Notes: generated by a model not told the origin, from the letters alone. A DNA stretch of 64,000 nucleotides from Cubamyces lactineus (GCA_022376465.1 JACDTU010000001.1:1612001-1676000); one strand, 5' to 3'. Shown: positions 11,543 through 25,168, numbered from the stretch's first letter. Translations and numbers: made by a program.

Positions 11543-12135
11543 GCGTGATGAGAGCGTGCAGGCTGCCGCTGCAGATTCGCCAGGTATGGAACATGGCGTG
11601 CCTGCGAGCTTCCTCGAGTTTTCGAGCTGATCAGCTGTGGTTCGTGGTGCGATCCCAGCTGGTCAATTGAAGTCCCGTCTCACTCTAGCCCCGATGCCCC
11701 TTTTGCCACCGGGGCTGCGCTCGTTTGGGTACCATGTTATTACGCCTGTATAGCCCTATGTGTGCCAATGGAAGCCCTTGCTCATGGGAGATAGGTCCCG
11801 GGGTCTAGACAAGGAATGATACATCAGGAAGTTCCGCCAGCCGCTGTTGGCCATGAGTGTGCGTGTGGCATATCGTCTTGCCTCGCGGACAACATGAGGC
11901 TAGCGCGTGTTTCCTCACCGCGGCCTGACTGCAGAATGATGTACCTATAGAATTCCTACATCATTAGCAGCCGCATGTACGATGCAGTGGAGCACTCGTA
12001 GATCTTGTCCGCCAAGGCGTATTACATCGAGACCTACAGCCCGCTCAGAGATATAGTACATAGTATCGACGCTCTACAGTATTATACAAATAGATTTGGA
12101 ACGTAACCGCCGCTGTCAAGATGGTCGAAAGCAGC
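11543..12135. other. intergenic between the helicase and Hsp20-domain genes
   Basis: About 0.6 kb. Nothing resembling a gene was seen; it would hold the 3' end of the helicase transcript and the promoter of the Hsp20-domain gene. Confidence 0.5.
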
Positions 12136-15100
12136 CTAAGATCCGGGCGTGAGTGGCTTGAACTTCTTATTCGTATACCCCCCAGTTGTCCGGCCCATAC
12201 CGAGCCGCCGTTTCCCTCCTGCGAGTTGCACCGAAGGCTTCGCTGTGACGGGCGGCAAAGCGGGGGATGATGCCGCGCTACTTGAACACGAGGCAGAAGA
12301 GGGCAGAGACGAAGCTGGAGATGCAAGAGCTGGAGGGGTGGGATAGCTTCGTGGTGGGGTAGGTGCAGGCTCGCGTTTGAGGGTTGTCTGCGTGTGAGCA
12401 GGAGGCACTGGCCTAGAAGGTGCAGTGGCCTTGCTAGAAGCAGGGGTGCGTGAAGATGAAGCCGTCACAGGTGCTATACGTATGGGTTTCGCAGCGGCTG
12501 ACATGGAAGGGAGAGAGTCGATATCTATAGCTTCCTCTTTGGATGAGCCGGCCGAGGATCTTCGCAGTGCCGCGATGTAGGTGCTTTCGGACGTGGGCCG
12601 TGTCCCCGCCCCAGGCAGCTGGGGGAACGGTCGGATTTTGGCAGGATTGACGCTCGGAGAAATCGTTGCTTTGCTAAGAGACTTGCTTCGATTCGACGGG
12701 CCCGCTTTCGCCTGCTGCGCGTTGGATGTCGACGGGGCGTTTAGTGCTCGGCTGCTGGATGCACCCAATGGTGCGGTGTTGCGGACTGCGCCCGCGCGTT
12801 GAGAGGAGGTGAGCAGAGAACTACTCGATGAGAATACTACGGGGCCTGTAGAGGTAGTCAGTGCCGTTGTAAGAGGTCGTAGGTGATAACACGGTTCACC
12901 AGGCGGAGGCTTCATGGCGTTCTGCCGATTACCAGGTTCACGTGCTGCCTGATTCTGTTCTCCTCCCGTGTACGGCGCTGAGGGAAATTGTTGCGCTTGC
13001 CATTCGCTCCCATCCCCGATTGGAGCGCCCTGGAGGTTCCGGAATGGTGCATTCTCACCCCAGCACGGATGCCTCGCCGTTTTCTCGCTACAAATAAATA
13101 CGTTTAATGGCACACTAGGAGGCAACGAAGCTTGACAACGTACTATGCATTGACCAACTGGACCACTTCGTTATCCTGTGGTAGGCTGCGGCCAATCACC
13201 GTTGCCATTGTCTTGCGATCCTCGGGGGGTAGTTTGGGGAGTGCATCCGTTATCAAGCCTTTAGTCTAACGGGGACCATCAGCACTATCCGCGTTCAGCG
13301 CTTAGAACACCCAAGGATACCTTCGCATCACTACGCAAGCAACCTATGAAAGGAGAGATGGACTGGCGCTTATACTCTCCCGACATCATCCGCGACGTAG
13401 TGTGCGAGAGGTAGAGCAGGCCTTGGGCGCGTGTGCATGCGACATATAGCAGGCGGCTGAACAATAGCACAGTGAATCTTGGTACTGCCATTCGCTGTGA
13501 GGTAAATTGTCACATACCGTTCCTCTTCCACATCTTCTGCACGGGTCGACGGGAAAACACCACACTCAACTATCTTCATTCAGCTGGCTTCAAGGCGGAG
13601 CATCTGTATAAACTGACCTGCAGGAATCATCACGACCGGCCATTCTAGGCCTTTAGCAGCATGGCATGTAGCAAGGGTGACTTTCTACTCCAAGCGCGGA
13701 TGAGTCTCGTAATCAACGGCGAGAGTTGATGAAGACGTGCCTCTTTACTCTTCTCTTCCTCTGGCGTCTCCGTGTCAGTGGAGAGTATAGAGGCTTGGAG
13801 GAATAGCCGCAAGGGGGTATCTCTGTATCGGATACCATTGCGTCAGCTGTGATGCAGAGCGAGACTTGAAAACGGACGTACGTGGAGGCGTCCTGCATCT
13901 GTCCTTCCTCGACTTGATCTGCATCGAACTCGTACAACTCGTCATCCCAATCTTCTTCGCTGTCAGCACCCTCTTCATTGTCCTTCGTCTTTTTCTTGGT
14001 CCTGCGCAAAGTGTCGTCCGCTTTGAGCATCTTCCTGGCAACGTCGGCTGGCGCAGTGCGTTCCACTTCGCTCGCAAAGTTGATCAACTCTTGCACGTTG
14101 TCCCATCGATTCTCTGCGTCCGGCTGTGTCTTGACAAGATGTTCCTTGTACTTGATAGTATCCGTCAACGCGTTGATCAGCTTGGAAGGCGCGATGCCCT
14201 GAAAAAAGGATCTCAGCAACACATTACCAATCGGAACCAAATGCAACATTGGTGGATGCGCACTTCGTTTGCATGCTTGCGGAGAATTCGGATGGTATCA
14301 ACGAACCCCGCAAGCTTCTTCTTGACGGGAGGCTTCACATCGGGTATCGTTCCATCTACGATACGCTCTACAACCTGCATTGGCGAGATCTTGAGCTGCT
14401 CTGCACGCAAGTTGATCTCGTTCACCGTCTGGCATATCTGATCAACCATCGTGCTCTAGCTAGAAGATCTAAAGCCGTACCTTCTCGCCCACAGTTCGCG
14501 ACGGAACGTTCACGACACGCATAAAGGCCGGCGCGAACTGAGGATTATCCACGAGTTGAAGGTAAGCAAGGACGTCCTTGACCTACGACACAATCAATGC
14601 GTTGTGCAGTTTGGCAACAATTATGGCACTGTACCTCCATCCGCTCAAAGAACTTCTGGCCCGCAAGAACACGATTCGGAATACCCTCCTTCTGCAGAGC
14701 ACTTTCAATCCCTCTTGACAACGAGTTATACCGTACTTGATAACCGACGCATAAGCAACCGGGCTGACTCATGGAGAGAGAAACGTGTCACAAACGTAAC
14801 ACCACGAAGTCTCCCCAATTCAGCATTCCGCCGCTGTATGCGACAAGACGCTTGATCTCCGCTGCAATGAATGCACATTCGACCTGTTCAATGGGGAATT
14901 CACGAAGCACTGGGCGCGGTCCTTGGGGATGTGTACCGTGCAGAGTCTTCTGTATGCGACCCTTGTCTATTACAAGCGTAGTTAGGCATCCAGGTCATGT
15001 GCGAAGCATAGCATCATACCTTGCGAGACGATAGCAACACTTATCGCCAGAATCGACCCAGTCGAACGATAATTTTGCTCTAGGTACAGCTGCTGCGTCG

Positions 15101-16291
15101 TAGGGAAATCTGAGTATTGGATCAGCCACTCATCACTCTGAGAAAATCCTGGCATGGTCTCGCGGCTGACCCTTTTGCATCTTTGCCAAGTTTGCGACTT
15201 CCGCTGAACGCCATCCGTAAACTTCCAAGATGGGTTAGCCGCAACACATCGCAACACCAGAAGGAATTCTTACTGGATTGGTCGGGGTCACCTACCACTG
15301 TAACGCATTGGCTCGCGCGCGCTATATGGACCATAAGCTCGTACTGCATGGTGTTTGTGTCCTGGCTAACATCACGGTCCGTCAACCGCATATAGCGCCC
15401 ACTTGGCGTTAAAACATACTATTCGTCTACCAGGACGTGACGACACCAACTCGATGCTTTTGCATGAGCCTTGAATAGCTTGACTCCAAACATGAGCAAA
15501 TCGTCGAAATCCAGGCTGTTCGCGTCCCGTAGCGTCTTCTCATATTGCTTGTAGATTTCGGCGAGCATGAGTCCGATTTCGTCCTCCCAAATATCGTTTT
15601 CCTTCGCTAGGAACCTGGCTGCTCGCGCTCGCGGGGGCAACGCATTTACCCACTCAACGTGGCGTTTCGCGTCGTCGGCGGTCCAACCTTTTGCCTTGAC
15701 TTTGGAAATGATGGACAAAACATCGTGTTCTTTCAGCGTCATGTTTCTGTCGGACAACGCTTCTCGATACGTCTTGAGGAGCTTTGCAATAATCTTCTTG
15801 CTATCTCATCGCATATAGCCATCCAACAGTCAAAGCCAAAGCAATGATCATGAAGACATACCTCTCATCCGCATCGCATACCGTGAAGTTTCCGCCAATG
15901 CCAACCACCCTCGCATACCGCCTCAGAAACATTGCACACAGCGCATGGAAGGTGCCCATCTTGATCTGGGCGGTGTTGTCCTTGCCAATGAGTTTGATGA
16001 GTCGCTCGCGCATCTCGTTTGCAGCCTTGTTCGTGAAGGTCACCGCACAGAGCGATGACGGTGGAAGGTAGCAATACGTGATCAAATAGGCTATCCGCAT
16101 AGTCAAGACCTTCGTCTTTCCACTTCCTGGTCCTGCGAGTATCTGAAGGGGAACTTGAGGCGGGTGCTGCACAGCTGCCGGCGGGCGCGCAGGGAAAACC
16201 ACTGTCAGTCGCAGATGACCAGCTCGAATTGACAATTACCTCGTAGTTGCGCAGGGTTTAACTCGTTCATGAAGTCTTCCAAGTTTGCCAT
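12136..16291 (-). CDS. UvrD-family 3'-5' DNA helicase, Srs2-like
   Basis: An SF1 helicase that in yeast strips Rad51 from single-stranded DNA and restrains recombination. From ATG 16291: MANLEDFMNELNPAQLR (Q-motif region), Walker A LAGPGSGKT, motif Ia AVTFTNKAANEM, LDFDDLLMFG and HVLVDE (Walker B), TVVGDPDQS (motif III), LEQNYRS (motif IV), TLATCHAAKGLEWPVV (motif V) and LLYVACTRAQGL (motif VI). An acidic insert (NEEGADSEEDWDDELYEFD) lies in the 2B region. The roughly 330-residue C-terminal exon (12136-13125) is Ser/Pro-rich and holds a SUMO-interaction-like EEAIDIDSL and a conserved-looking end (RLGMGRTTGGYTNKKFKP). About a dozen introns; individual joins between 13100 and 15400 were not all resolved. 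The intact motifs argue for an active enzyme. Confidence 0.85.
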
Positions 16292-17843
16292 GGCGCTTCA
16301 TAGAACCCCAGGAGAGAACCAAAGTGAATCGCCTCAAACCCGGAGGGTCGTCGTGGTAAGCAGCAAGCCATATGAGCGCTTCTCAGTGCTACGCGTCGAC
16401 GCGTTAGGTCGCCGCGATCACGTGAGCGAGTCCAAGGCCCCACTTGTGCCGGCACATCCCGGAGCCCGTCTAGCTGATGTCGCCAGGCGACTCGCGGCCT
16501 CAAGTTGTGGCTCAAATATCTCAGCTTTCAATAGTTCATAGCCATGTTAATCTTCGTCTGATATGGAATTGGAGCCCAAGTTGCTAGCTTTATTCATGCC
16601 TCCCGGCCTACGAACTTGAAGACATTAGTGTTTGGACATGGAGCATAGCTCCTCCGTAATGCCAGGTACTGTACTAGCAAGCCTCTTCGAGAGTACTAAC
16701 TATTGGAAACCAGTACGAGATGCAGCATCCTCAGATGCTACTCAAAGGTCAAGCCTACGGAGCACTCGATGCGAACGTAGACCGATGATATATTCTGAGC
16801 ACATATGATGACGTATACCGTCGGTATACTGAGGCAGGTATGAGCCACAATTTCCATGCCTCGACGAATTGAACGTCCTGACTAGCCGCAGATCCCCGCA
16901 GGCAGCAGAGTTGCACTCATCCGTAACGCAAAGACATGTAACTCGCGGCTTTCAGGACATTTGTCGACACGCCCGATCCTCAACGCGGAGCCCAGCTGCA
17001 GCCGTTAACGCGGCCGACATCGTGGAAGCATCCGGCGAGCCGTATGGATGACGCGCTGTTGGCGGCCGCCTTTCCCAACTCCTTTGCCGAGAACTGTGAC
17101 GTTGCTGAACTACTACACTTGCATTTTTTTAGTCTCTCTACACAGTAATATGTGGTCGGGCATCACACCGGCGGCCTGAGCCTCTCACAACATGGTCAAC
17201 TTATTCAAATTGAAGTCTTCGGGCGGCCTAGGTCTCTCATCCAAGACGTGCCCTCGTGGTCCCATGACACTCTCCCTGTCATAACGCGAGAGCTTCGCAA
17301 TGACATATGGAGTAGGTGCGAACAACCGGAGGAACTGAACACAGCAGACCTGTTTCAAGTTATTCCACTAGCTGACTCATTGACACGTACTTGCTTCAAC
17401 TAGAGCTCACTTCCCTTCTTCTCCCCATAGGTATGTTGGTGCACATCGGACCACAGGGTCGCAACTCGCTGAAGCAATCCCGCTTGACCCTACGAAATAT
17501 TTCGCGTTTATCCGGCGGGCGTGTGTCGGATAGAGATACATACGCATCATGGCATGCGGCCGCCGGAGAGGACCTGTCTTCTGAGAAGAAAGGCTGTAGC
17601 GCGAATCGGGTCCCGGTATATTCGGTGCAGAGATTGGTCGACTTCCTGCCTTACGTCGTGCTCCGCTTTGCATCGACAATGGGAATTTTTCATTCCAGGA
17701 GAGTAAATGGGCGCCGCTCACAGCTACGTCAAGGGCAGCGGGCGCCGTCTGCCTGACCAATGCATGTCGAAAGTCAGCTATCTCGGGTCAATAACGCAGT
17801 ATCATGTGTCCTCATAGGCGCGACTGGCCTTGCGCTCTGACTG
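16292..17843. other. intergenic between helicase and homogentisate dioxygenase (divergent)
   Basis: About 1.55 kb separating two divergently transcribed genes. Several short open frames are present, but none has protein-like composition with matching splice sites. It should hold both promoters. Confidence 0.5.
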
Positions 17844-17850
17844 TATAAAA
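17844..17850 (+). promoter_or_regulatory. TATA box of the homogentisate dioxygenase gene
   Basis: TATAAAA lies 67 bases before the ATG at 17917, followed by a pyrimidine/CA-rich leader (CAACACACACAG). Position and context fit a core promoter. Confidence 0.6.
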
Positions 17851-17916
17851 GGGTCAGGGATACGACCTCCTCATACAAACCACCCGCTCAACAACACACA
17901 CAGAATCTTCATCACC

Positions 17917-20128
17917 ATGGTATGTCATCGCGTGTTTTCACTCCCTAGTCGTGGAAGTTCGTCTCACGTTTCTCGTGACAGTCCACTTACGGCACGAGTG
18001 CTCAGCACGCATACACGGTCGGCCCGCAGGAGAACGACCCCTACAAGTACCAAGTTGGGTTCGGGAATCGCTTTGCGTCCGAGGCCATGTACGACGGTCA
18101 TGCATATTATCCGTGACTTCGCAGACTGACAGTGGGCCAGCCCTGGAACACTCCCTCATGCGCAGAACACGCCGCAGAAGGTCAAGTATGACCTGTACAC
18201 GGAGGGTGTAAGCGCCTGCACAACAATTACATTGCCCGACCTCGAGACTGATGCCTCTTTCCCTCAGATTAACGGAACACCTTTCATGGCACCGCGCCAC
18301 GAGAACCAGTCCACGTGAGTAAGAGTGTAATCTTGCAACGACTCGAGATGGCTGATACAGCGTACTCAGTTGGCTCTACCGCATTCGTCCCTCTGTCGCA
18401 CACAAGGGATTCACCCGCCTTCCCGACAACCCGGATGTAAGTACACACTCGCATTGCTAATCCATGATGCTGAAGCGCAAATCACCAGCTCGAGGCCTGC
18501 TTCCTTCCCCTGAACCCGAAGGTCCACCTCAGCCCGACCCAGCTCGCTTGGCACCCGTTCGACATCCCGACCGGCAACGACAAGGTCGACTTCGTCGATG
18601 GGCTGAAGACACTCGCTGGGAACGGAGACCCGACGCTGCGCGAGGGCATGGCTATGCACATCTACGCGGCAAACCAGTCGATGAACAACAAGGCGTTCTG
18701 CAACAGTGACGGCGACTTCATGATCATCCCGCAGCAAGGCCGTCTGGACATCCAGACCGAGATGGGAAGGTGTGTTAGATTCAGCACATTATGTCGCGAC
18801 CGTTGTTGAGCATCCTGGGTAGGTTGATGGTACGTCCCGGTGAGCTAGTTGCGGTCCAGCGTGGCATCAAGTACAAGGTATGATATATCATGACCATGCT
18901 ACTCGTTGATACCTGTCAGGACTCCTCCGCAGATTGAACTTCCGGATGGCCCCTCTCGCGGCTGTATGTTATCTTATACGGAACTGTATGCGGTGTAGTC
19001 TGACTGGGTTGCGTTCGTAGATATCCTCGAGGTCTACGGGTCTCACTTCGAGTTGCCTGAGCTGGGCCCTCTCGGCACGCACGGCCTCGCGAACGTGAGG
19101 GACTTCGAAAGCCCGGTCGCGAGCTTCGACATCGATCAGTCGCCTTGGAACAGTACGTAGACGTCCCATTATCAAGTCCTGCAAAATATTAATGGAGGTT
19201 TCCACAGTCGTCTTCAAGCTTGGCGGCAAGCTGTTTGAATGCAAGCAGGAGCACACCCCCTTCGATGTCGTCGCCTGGTGGGGCAAGTGAGTACATCACG
19301 AGTCATGCTCTCGGCAAAGATCAAGAACTCATCTATCACAGCTATGTCCCGTACAAGTACGACCTCGAGAAGTTCGCGGACGTCGGCAGTCTCGAGAAGG
19401 ACCACATGGACCCCTCTATCTTCACCGTTCTCACGGCCAAGTCGAAGACGTCGGGCGCCGCCATCGCAGACTTCCTCGTTCTCGGCAGTCGCTGGGATGT
19501 CGCTACCAATACTCTCCGCGTTCCCGTAAGCGTTGGATTCCTTGCACCCGTGTAGCCCTGCGAAGCTGATCTGCGTGCCCCCGAAGTACTATCACAGGAA
19601 TTGCGCGAGTGAGATGCTGGGTATGATCTACGGCGAGTTCAGTGGCCGCAGCGACGACTTTGCTCCTGGCGGTTTCAGTCTCGAGAACGGTTATTGCCCT
19701 CACGGAAGTGAGTCGCATCCCCCAAGATGATACCCGTACACCGTACTGATCTATGCGCAGTTGCGTACGACGTTTTCAAGGCTGCCACCGAGGCCGAGCT
19801 GGTGCCGACCCGAGTCTTTGAGGGCACGCTCGGTACGTACTGGAAGACATCTCTACACCCCCTTTACTAAAGCCACGCTTCACTTAGCTTTCTGCTTCGA
19901 GACGAGCATGCAGGTCACTGTGACCGACTACGCGATGAAGCGGTCGGGCAAGCTGCACGGTACGAATTTACGCTCCCTCTCGCCAAAGTAAACTCCGGCT
20001 GACTCGCTCTTACAGAGCACGAGCCCACAATGTGGGACAACCTGAAGGGCCAATTCGTGAACCACATCGATGAGGTCAACGCTGAGCTCAAGGCTGCGGG
20101 GCTCCCTCAGCTCGGTGAGAAGGCTTGA
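17917..20128 (+). CDS. hmgA: homogentisate 1,2-dioxygenase
   Basis: Iron(II) enzyme that opens homogentisate to maleylacetoacetate in tyrosine/phenylalanine breakdown; cytosolic. Family sequence is continuous: [82 protein letters not shown], then the metal site. With the intron near 19530-19587 removed, the frame reads [16 protein letters not shown]. This gives the ligand His (YYHRN) and Glu (ASE); the second ligand His is in YCPHG. The stop after LPQLGEKA is at 20126-20128. The first exon appears to contribute only the ATG (17917-17919), followed by an 86-nt intron to 18005. About 12 introns. It has its own TATA box. It converges with the sugar porter; no other tyrosine-pathway gene is adjacent. 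Confidence 0.92.
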
Positions 20129-20917
20129 GGTGACGGCCTAGATGTGTCAAACGCTATCGGACCAGTGCGGCTTCTCTGACCAGCGCCGTTGTGTTTTGTA
20201 ACGAGCTACGGATCGATCAATGCAATATGATGTCTTCGCAATGAGATACCATTCGTTCTTATGGTGGTCAGTTGCCTCGCCTCGAAATGTCGCAGATGCC
20301 TGGCAAAAAACCAACCAGCAACATGATCCCCAGTGCAATATAGATCCACCAAGTGAGTTCATTATGCACAGGGCTTGCCCCCTCCGTGTGAACTCATTAT
20401 AGCGAATCCGTCCGAGCCCTCTCACGGTGACAGTTGGCTTGTCTAACGACCTTGAAAGACATTGATACGACAACAGGAAGGTAGAAATAGGATGAATCAA
20501 CCCTCAATGACGGCATCGACGGTTGCAGCGACTTCTTCAAACTACCTCGCCGCCGCGTCGCGTGCTAGTGCACTATGTGGTATCGCGATCACGTGAGCTC
20601 CCTATAACCGTGTTGAGGAGAGCAAGAGTTTTGATCGAACGCAACTCGACCCGGACACCACACACAACAAGAACTAGAGCAACGTGAAAAAGTCGTGAGT
20701 AGCATTATACGCGTAGGTATACGATCCTCCGAGATACTAATACAAGAAAGTACACTGAACAGCACTGAAAATATGCGGCAGACCATTACAGCTCCAGGTC
20801 CTCCTCCATCCTCCCAAACAATCCAACTGATCATGATGCAATCGTCACACAGGAAGGCCTTTTCGACACGGCGACGCAGACCCGAGCCCAAGGGCGAACA
20901 AAGAGCCAGACGCATCA
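20129..20917. other. convergent 3' region
   Basis: About 0.8 kb between the 3' ends of the dioxygenase (+) and the sugar porter (-). No gene or repeat was seen. Confidence 0.5.
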
Positions 20918-23403
20918 TCACGCCTTCTCGATCTCGTGCTTGCGGATGTCGTTGTCCGGGCTCGCGCGGTCTGGGTCGGGGTCGTTGTACGCGTCGAGCC
21001 CGATGCGCTTCTCGATCGCGAGGAAGCGCTCCTGCTCGCCCGCGGCCATGCCCGCGGACCCGAAGATCTCGTCCATCTCCTCGAGCGTGAGGCTCTTCGT
21101 CTCGGGCACGAACAGCGAGATGAACACGCCGCCGGCGAAGGAGAACGCCTGGAGAGTGTCACGCATGAGTTAGCGATGGGCGTTATGGGAGAAGGGGAGA
21201 TGTGGGACTCACTCCGAAGAAGACGAACGTGCCGAAGCCGATGTGGTCGAGCATGGTGGGGGTGACCTGGCCGACTACACGATGTACCCCGTCAGCTTCC
21301 TTGCCGTTCACAAATCTGTTGCCACAAGCAGGCTTACCGATGAAGTTGTTCATCCAGTTGGACGAGGCCGCGATGGAGACACCCTTGCCACGGACGGACA
21401 GCGGCCAGATCTCCGCGACGAGGATCCACGCGCAGGGACCCCAAGAGTAGCCGAATGCAATGGCGAAAATCCAGACGAAGACACACGCGACCCAGCCCGC
21501 CGCGACGTGGCTGTCCCACGAGTCATGGTAAAGCCCGGTGAGGATGGCGACGATGATGTGACACGCGGCCATGATGAACGCCCCAGAAACGAGCACGGGC
21601 TTCCGGCCGACCTTGTCGACCCAGATCACGGCGGGGATTGTCGCGAGGAACATGCTGAGCGAGGAGGAACGTGAGTTTGTCATCGGAATTGGTCAAGCTG
21701 AGTAAGAACTTACACAATACCGACCACACCAGTAGCGAGCAGGGAGTTCGTGTTGCCGGTCAAACCGAGGTCTTGGAAGATGGTAGGCGCGTAGTACAGG
21801 ATCGCGTTGACACCCGTCCATTGCTGGAAGAACATCGTCAAGGAGCCGACAGCGACACGGTACAGAAGAGCTGCAATTGCAACATCAGATACAGATAGTT
21901 CTTCAATCCGAGGCCATACGCACGACGGTAGCGGAGCAAGCTGAGGTAGTCGTAGAACCCAAGCTTGAAATTCGATGACCAAGAGCCATCCTGCAGGTTG
22001 GGGAATTTGATGGCGGACGTTTCCTTCTCGAAGAGGTATTGGGCCTTGATCTCACTATTGCACCCGTCAGCCCTGCGCATCTGCCCTCCAAGTGGGATCA
22101 AAACTTACAGGAACTCGATCTGGACGAGGTCGGAATCAGGGGCAAGGCGGCGTGCACGGCTGAGCACTTGGAGCGCCTCATCATCACGGCCATTGTTCAC
22201 TAGCCATCTATAGGAAGGGTCAACTCGTGTTCTCTCGAGCTTGGCATAAACCGTCGCAAACCTTGGTGAGAATGGCATAAACAAGATGCCGACGCCGAGA
22301 ATGATGGCTGGGACGAGCTGGAGGGCAAGGGCGACCCGCCACGAGGCCTCGCTCTGGGTCGCACCGGTGCCACCGATGTAGTTGGTGCCGTAGTCGATCC
22401 AGAAGGAGACCATGATACCGAAGGTAATCGCGAGCTGCTGCAACGCGACGAGACTGCCTCGCACTTCGGGCGGGGCAAGCTCAGCGCTAGATGCGGAGTT
22501 CAGCCATCGTGTCAGATGGATCTTCAAGGACAGACACGCACTTGTACAAGGGGACGGCCATACTGAGCGATCCGACGCCAAGACCGGTCACAAACCGGCC
22601 TGAGTTCAGGGTGAGCCCGACGCCGCTGTTGTCATTCCGTATGAAAGCTTACCTCCGAAGATGGACGAAGGCTGGAACGCGCATGTCTGCACGATGACGC
22701 CGATGCAGAAAATAATCACAGCTGCATTCCCACCATCTGTCAGCCTGAATCTACACAACGCGCGCCGGCAACTAGATACGCACCCAAGAGGATAGTGTAC
22801 TTGCGGGAGAGCTTGTCGGCGAGGTAGCCCGTGCAGAGCACACCAAACCACGCGCCAAGCTCGAGAATGGAGACAAGCCAACCCTTGGTTCCGGGGTCAT
22901 CAACGGCGGAGTGCATCCGCGTTTCGAACGAGTGCATGTTCAAGACGCCGGAAAACACGCCCTGTGTTCCCGAAGTATCAGCGCGCTGCGCAGGCGGGTG
23001 AGAGTCTCGTCAAATGGGCACGTACCTGGTTGTAACCTGGGAACGCCGGCGAAACACAGAGATGGAAATGGAGTAAGCACGATGGAGCACGAAAAATGTC
23101 GTAATTCTGGACTAACCGTAGAGCCTGATGAGAGAAATATGTCAGCATGCGATAGTGGTAGGAGGAAGTGGATAGTGTACTCACAGACCACCGAGCGACG
23201 CAAAGACCGCAATCAAGAAGATACGGCCATTGGCAATCAAACCAGCCTACATCGAAGAGAAAGCAAGCATGTTGTCAGCGGATGCATTCGCGGCAGAATT
23301 ATGGACGAAGGGGAAAGAAGACGCGACATACCCAACCCGACGGGCCGGCCAAGTTCTTGCGACGGTTCGAGGCAACGATGTTGCCGCCACCACCTCCAGC
23401 CAT
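20918..23403 (-). CDS. MFS sugar porter
   Basis: A 12-helix plasma-membrane transporter of the sugar porter family, probably hexose or pentose/proton symport; the substrate cannot be told from sequence. Start ATG 23403: a Gly-rich cytosolic head ([20 protein letters not shown]), then helix 1 ([14 protein letters not shown]) and [12 protein letters not shown]. Signature motifs: [12 protein letters not shown] (loop 2-3), [17 protein letters not shown] (helix 7), [12 protein letters not shown] (loop 8-9), [11 protein letters not shown] (after helix 10) and [17 protein letters not shown] at the C-terminal side of helix 12. The C-terminus ends RKHEIEKA. About 10 short introns, several clustered near the 5' end. 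No key motif is missing. Confidence 0.85.
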
Positions 23404-25168
23404 GATGTGCGTGCGGTACTAGTCGTGAAGCGGCGTAAGGAAGAGCGTGTGCGCACGATGGCGAGCGACGCGGGCAGCAGAGGCGATAGAGGGCGAACGC
23501 GAGAGGCCATGGGCGACGGGCGTAGTATTTATGAGGACTTGCGGTCAGGCGGGTGACGTCTGGCCGGAGGAGAGGGCTGGCGAGGAAATCAAAGAGGTCA
23601 TGGGGCCAAGGCGAGGAACACGCATCCAGTGATCGAACGCGTCCTGATGCTGCCCGATCAAGCATTCTCCACGGGGGAAATTGCGGGGCCGTAGCGTAAA
23701 CCGCTCAAGCGCCCAGTAGCGACCACACCAGCCCCGCCTCCGCCCCCGCATTCCAGGCACACGCGGTCCGCCAGCCCGCCCATCAAATGTTTTGCTGTTC
23801 CTCCGCGCGCGACCACACACGGCGCCCGCTCGCCCGCAACCATAAGTGAGGTGCTTTGTGCACATACCTGCCGTCTCGCCGCCCTCACGTCAGGGCAGGT
23901 ACACGCGCCTGAACGCAATGCCGTCTTCAGTGCTGCGTGATAAGCTTCAGGCTGATAGAAGCCTTCCGAAGCCGAAGCCCTGGCATCGTCCAAGGAGACC
24001 TTCGTCGCCCATCTTGGACGCCGGAGCACTACCATCTCCCGCGGATACGCCGGCCGCTGGCCGTACCGCCAAGGTCCGCCCATGCCGCTTCGGCCTCTGC
24101 ATGAACAGGCTCGGATCGTCGTTCAGTTTTTCCTCGTCCTGGGAGCAGTAGCATCTAGTGTGTCGTAAGAGCGCATCTTCGACGATCTGTTCAATTGTTC
24201 AAAGAAGATTTTGTTCAAAGTGAAGCCCCGAGCTACGTACAACACGTAGATGTTCATCTGTCTGCAACCTCGGACCCCATCGGAGCTTGGCGGGACGCTG
24301 ACGCTCGAGACCAAGCGAGTCACTTGCAAGGTTCGGATGATGGTGCCCGACATAACGTTTCAGCTCTGCATAGTCTGCATAGTAAGATGGAAGGCTGTCA
24401 GCTCCCCGTTGAGACTATGCCCGGAGCAGGGAAGACCACCGGCACAAGGCCATCTGCAGCCTGCAGCTGAGTACATACCGCACATACCGCCGCCACCATC
24501 GGAAGTCCGATCCATTTGCCATTCCGCATGTAGACGCCGCTCCGTGGAATTCGAACGCGTGAGAGCGACCTCTGCCTTCCCATATGCTACAACATTAGCA
24601 GGCGACACGTCGAAGTGGTCGACCTCAGGTATCCGCTTCTTCGCACAATGTCCGCATTGAGCCCGTTAGGTGGAACTTGAGCTTGAAGACAAGCGTCGTA
24701 GTCGTAAACGCACGCCAGCGATCGTACTTCGCACGATCATTCCCGGTGATGCAACTTTTGGTTTAGTCTTTTCTGTCAGACATCCCACCGATCGAGCATA
24801 TCCCACCGAACGTCCTCGACATACGGCTTGCACACCTGCTGCTAACAAGCACCCCTAACCGGCGGGAACGCGCCACCTACGCTATACCACCCACAAGGAC
24901 CCATACGATCGCGGCCCTCCTGGGTGACGTCCATGTCAGGACGCCGCCTTAGGGGTGCGAACTTGGTCCGGGCTCCCATGGGAGAATCAGCCCGCGACGA
25001 ACGGTGTCAGTGCCAATGGCTGGACGTCATGGCATATGGCACAAAATGCATCGGAGAAAAGCATCTCACACACTGCAAGCGTGGAGGACTCACTGATCTT
25101 TGGCTTGACACGTACAACAAGAAGTATCGTTACAACGTCATACTGCACTTCTACGCCACAATACACTC
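23404..25168. other. intergenic between metacaspase and sugar porter
   Basis: About 1.76 kb. Much of it must be the sugar porter's promoter. On the minus strand near 24150-24600 there are fragments that could be a small intron-containing gene (for example MRNGKWIGLPMVAAVC, then a possible GT...CTGACAG intron, then YAELKRYVGHHHPN). I cannot place it in a family or close the frame, so it is not called as a gene. Confidence 0.35.

Noticed and set aside
20129..25168. Tyrosine-catabolism gene cluster around homogentisate dioxygenase
   Set aside because: The neighbours are a sugar porter, a helicase and a metacaspase; no maleylacetoacetate isomerase, fumarylacetoacetase or hydroxyphenylpyruvate dioxygenase was found nearby. 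The pterin dehydratase is 26 kb away.
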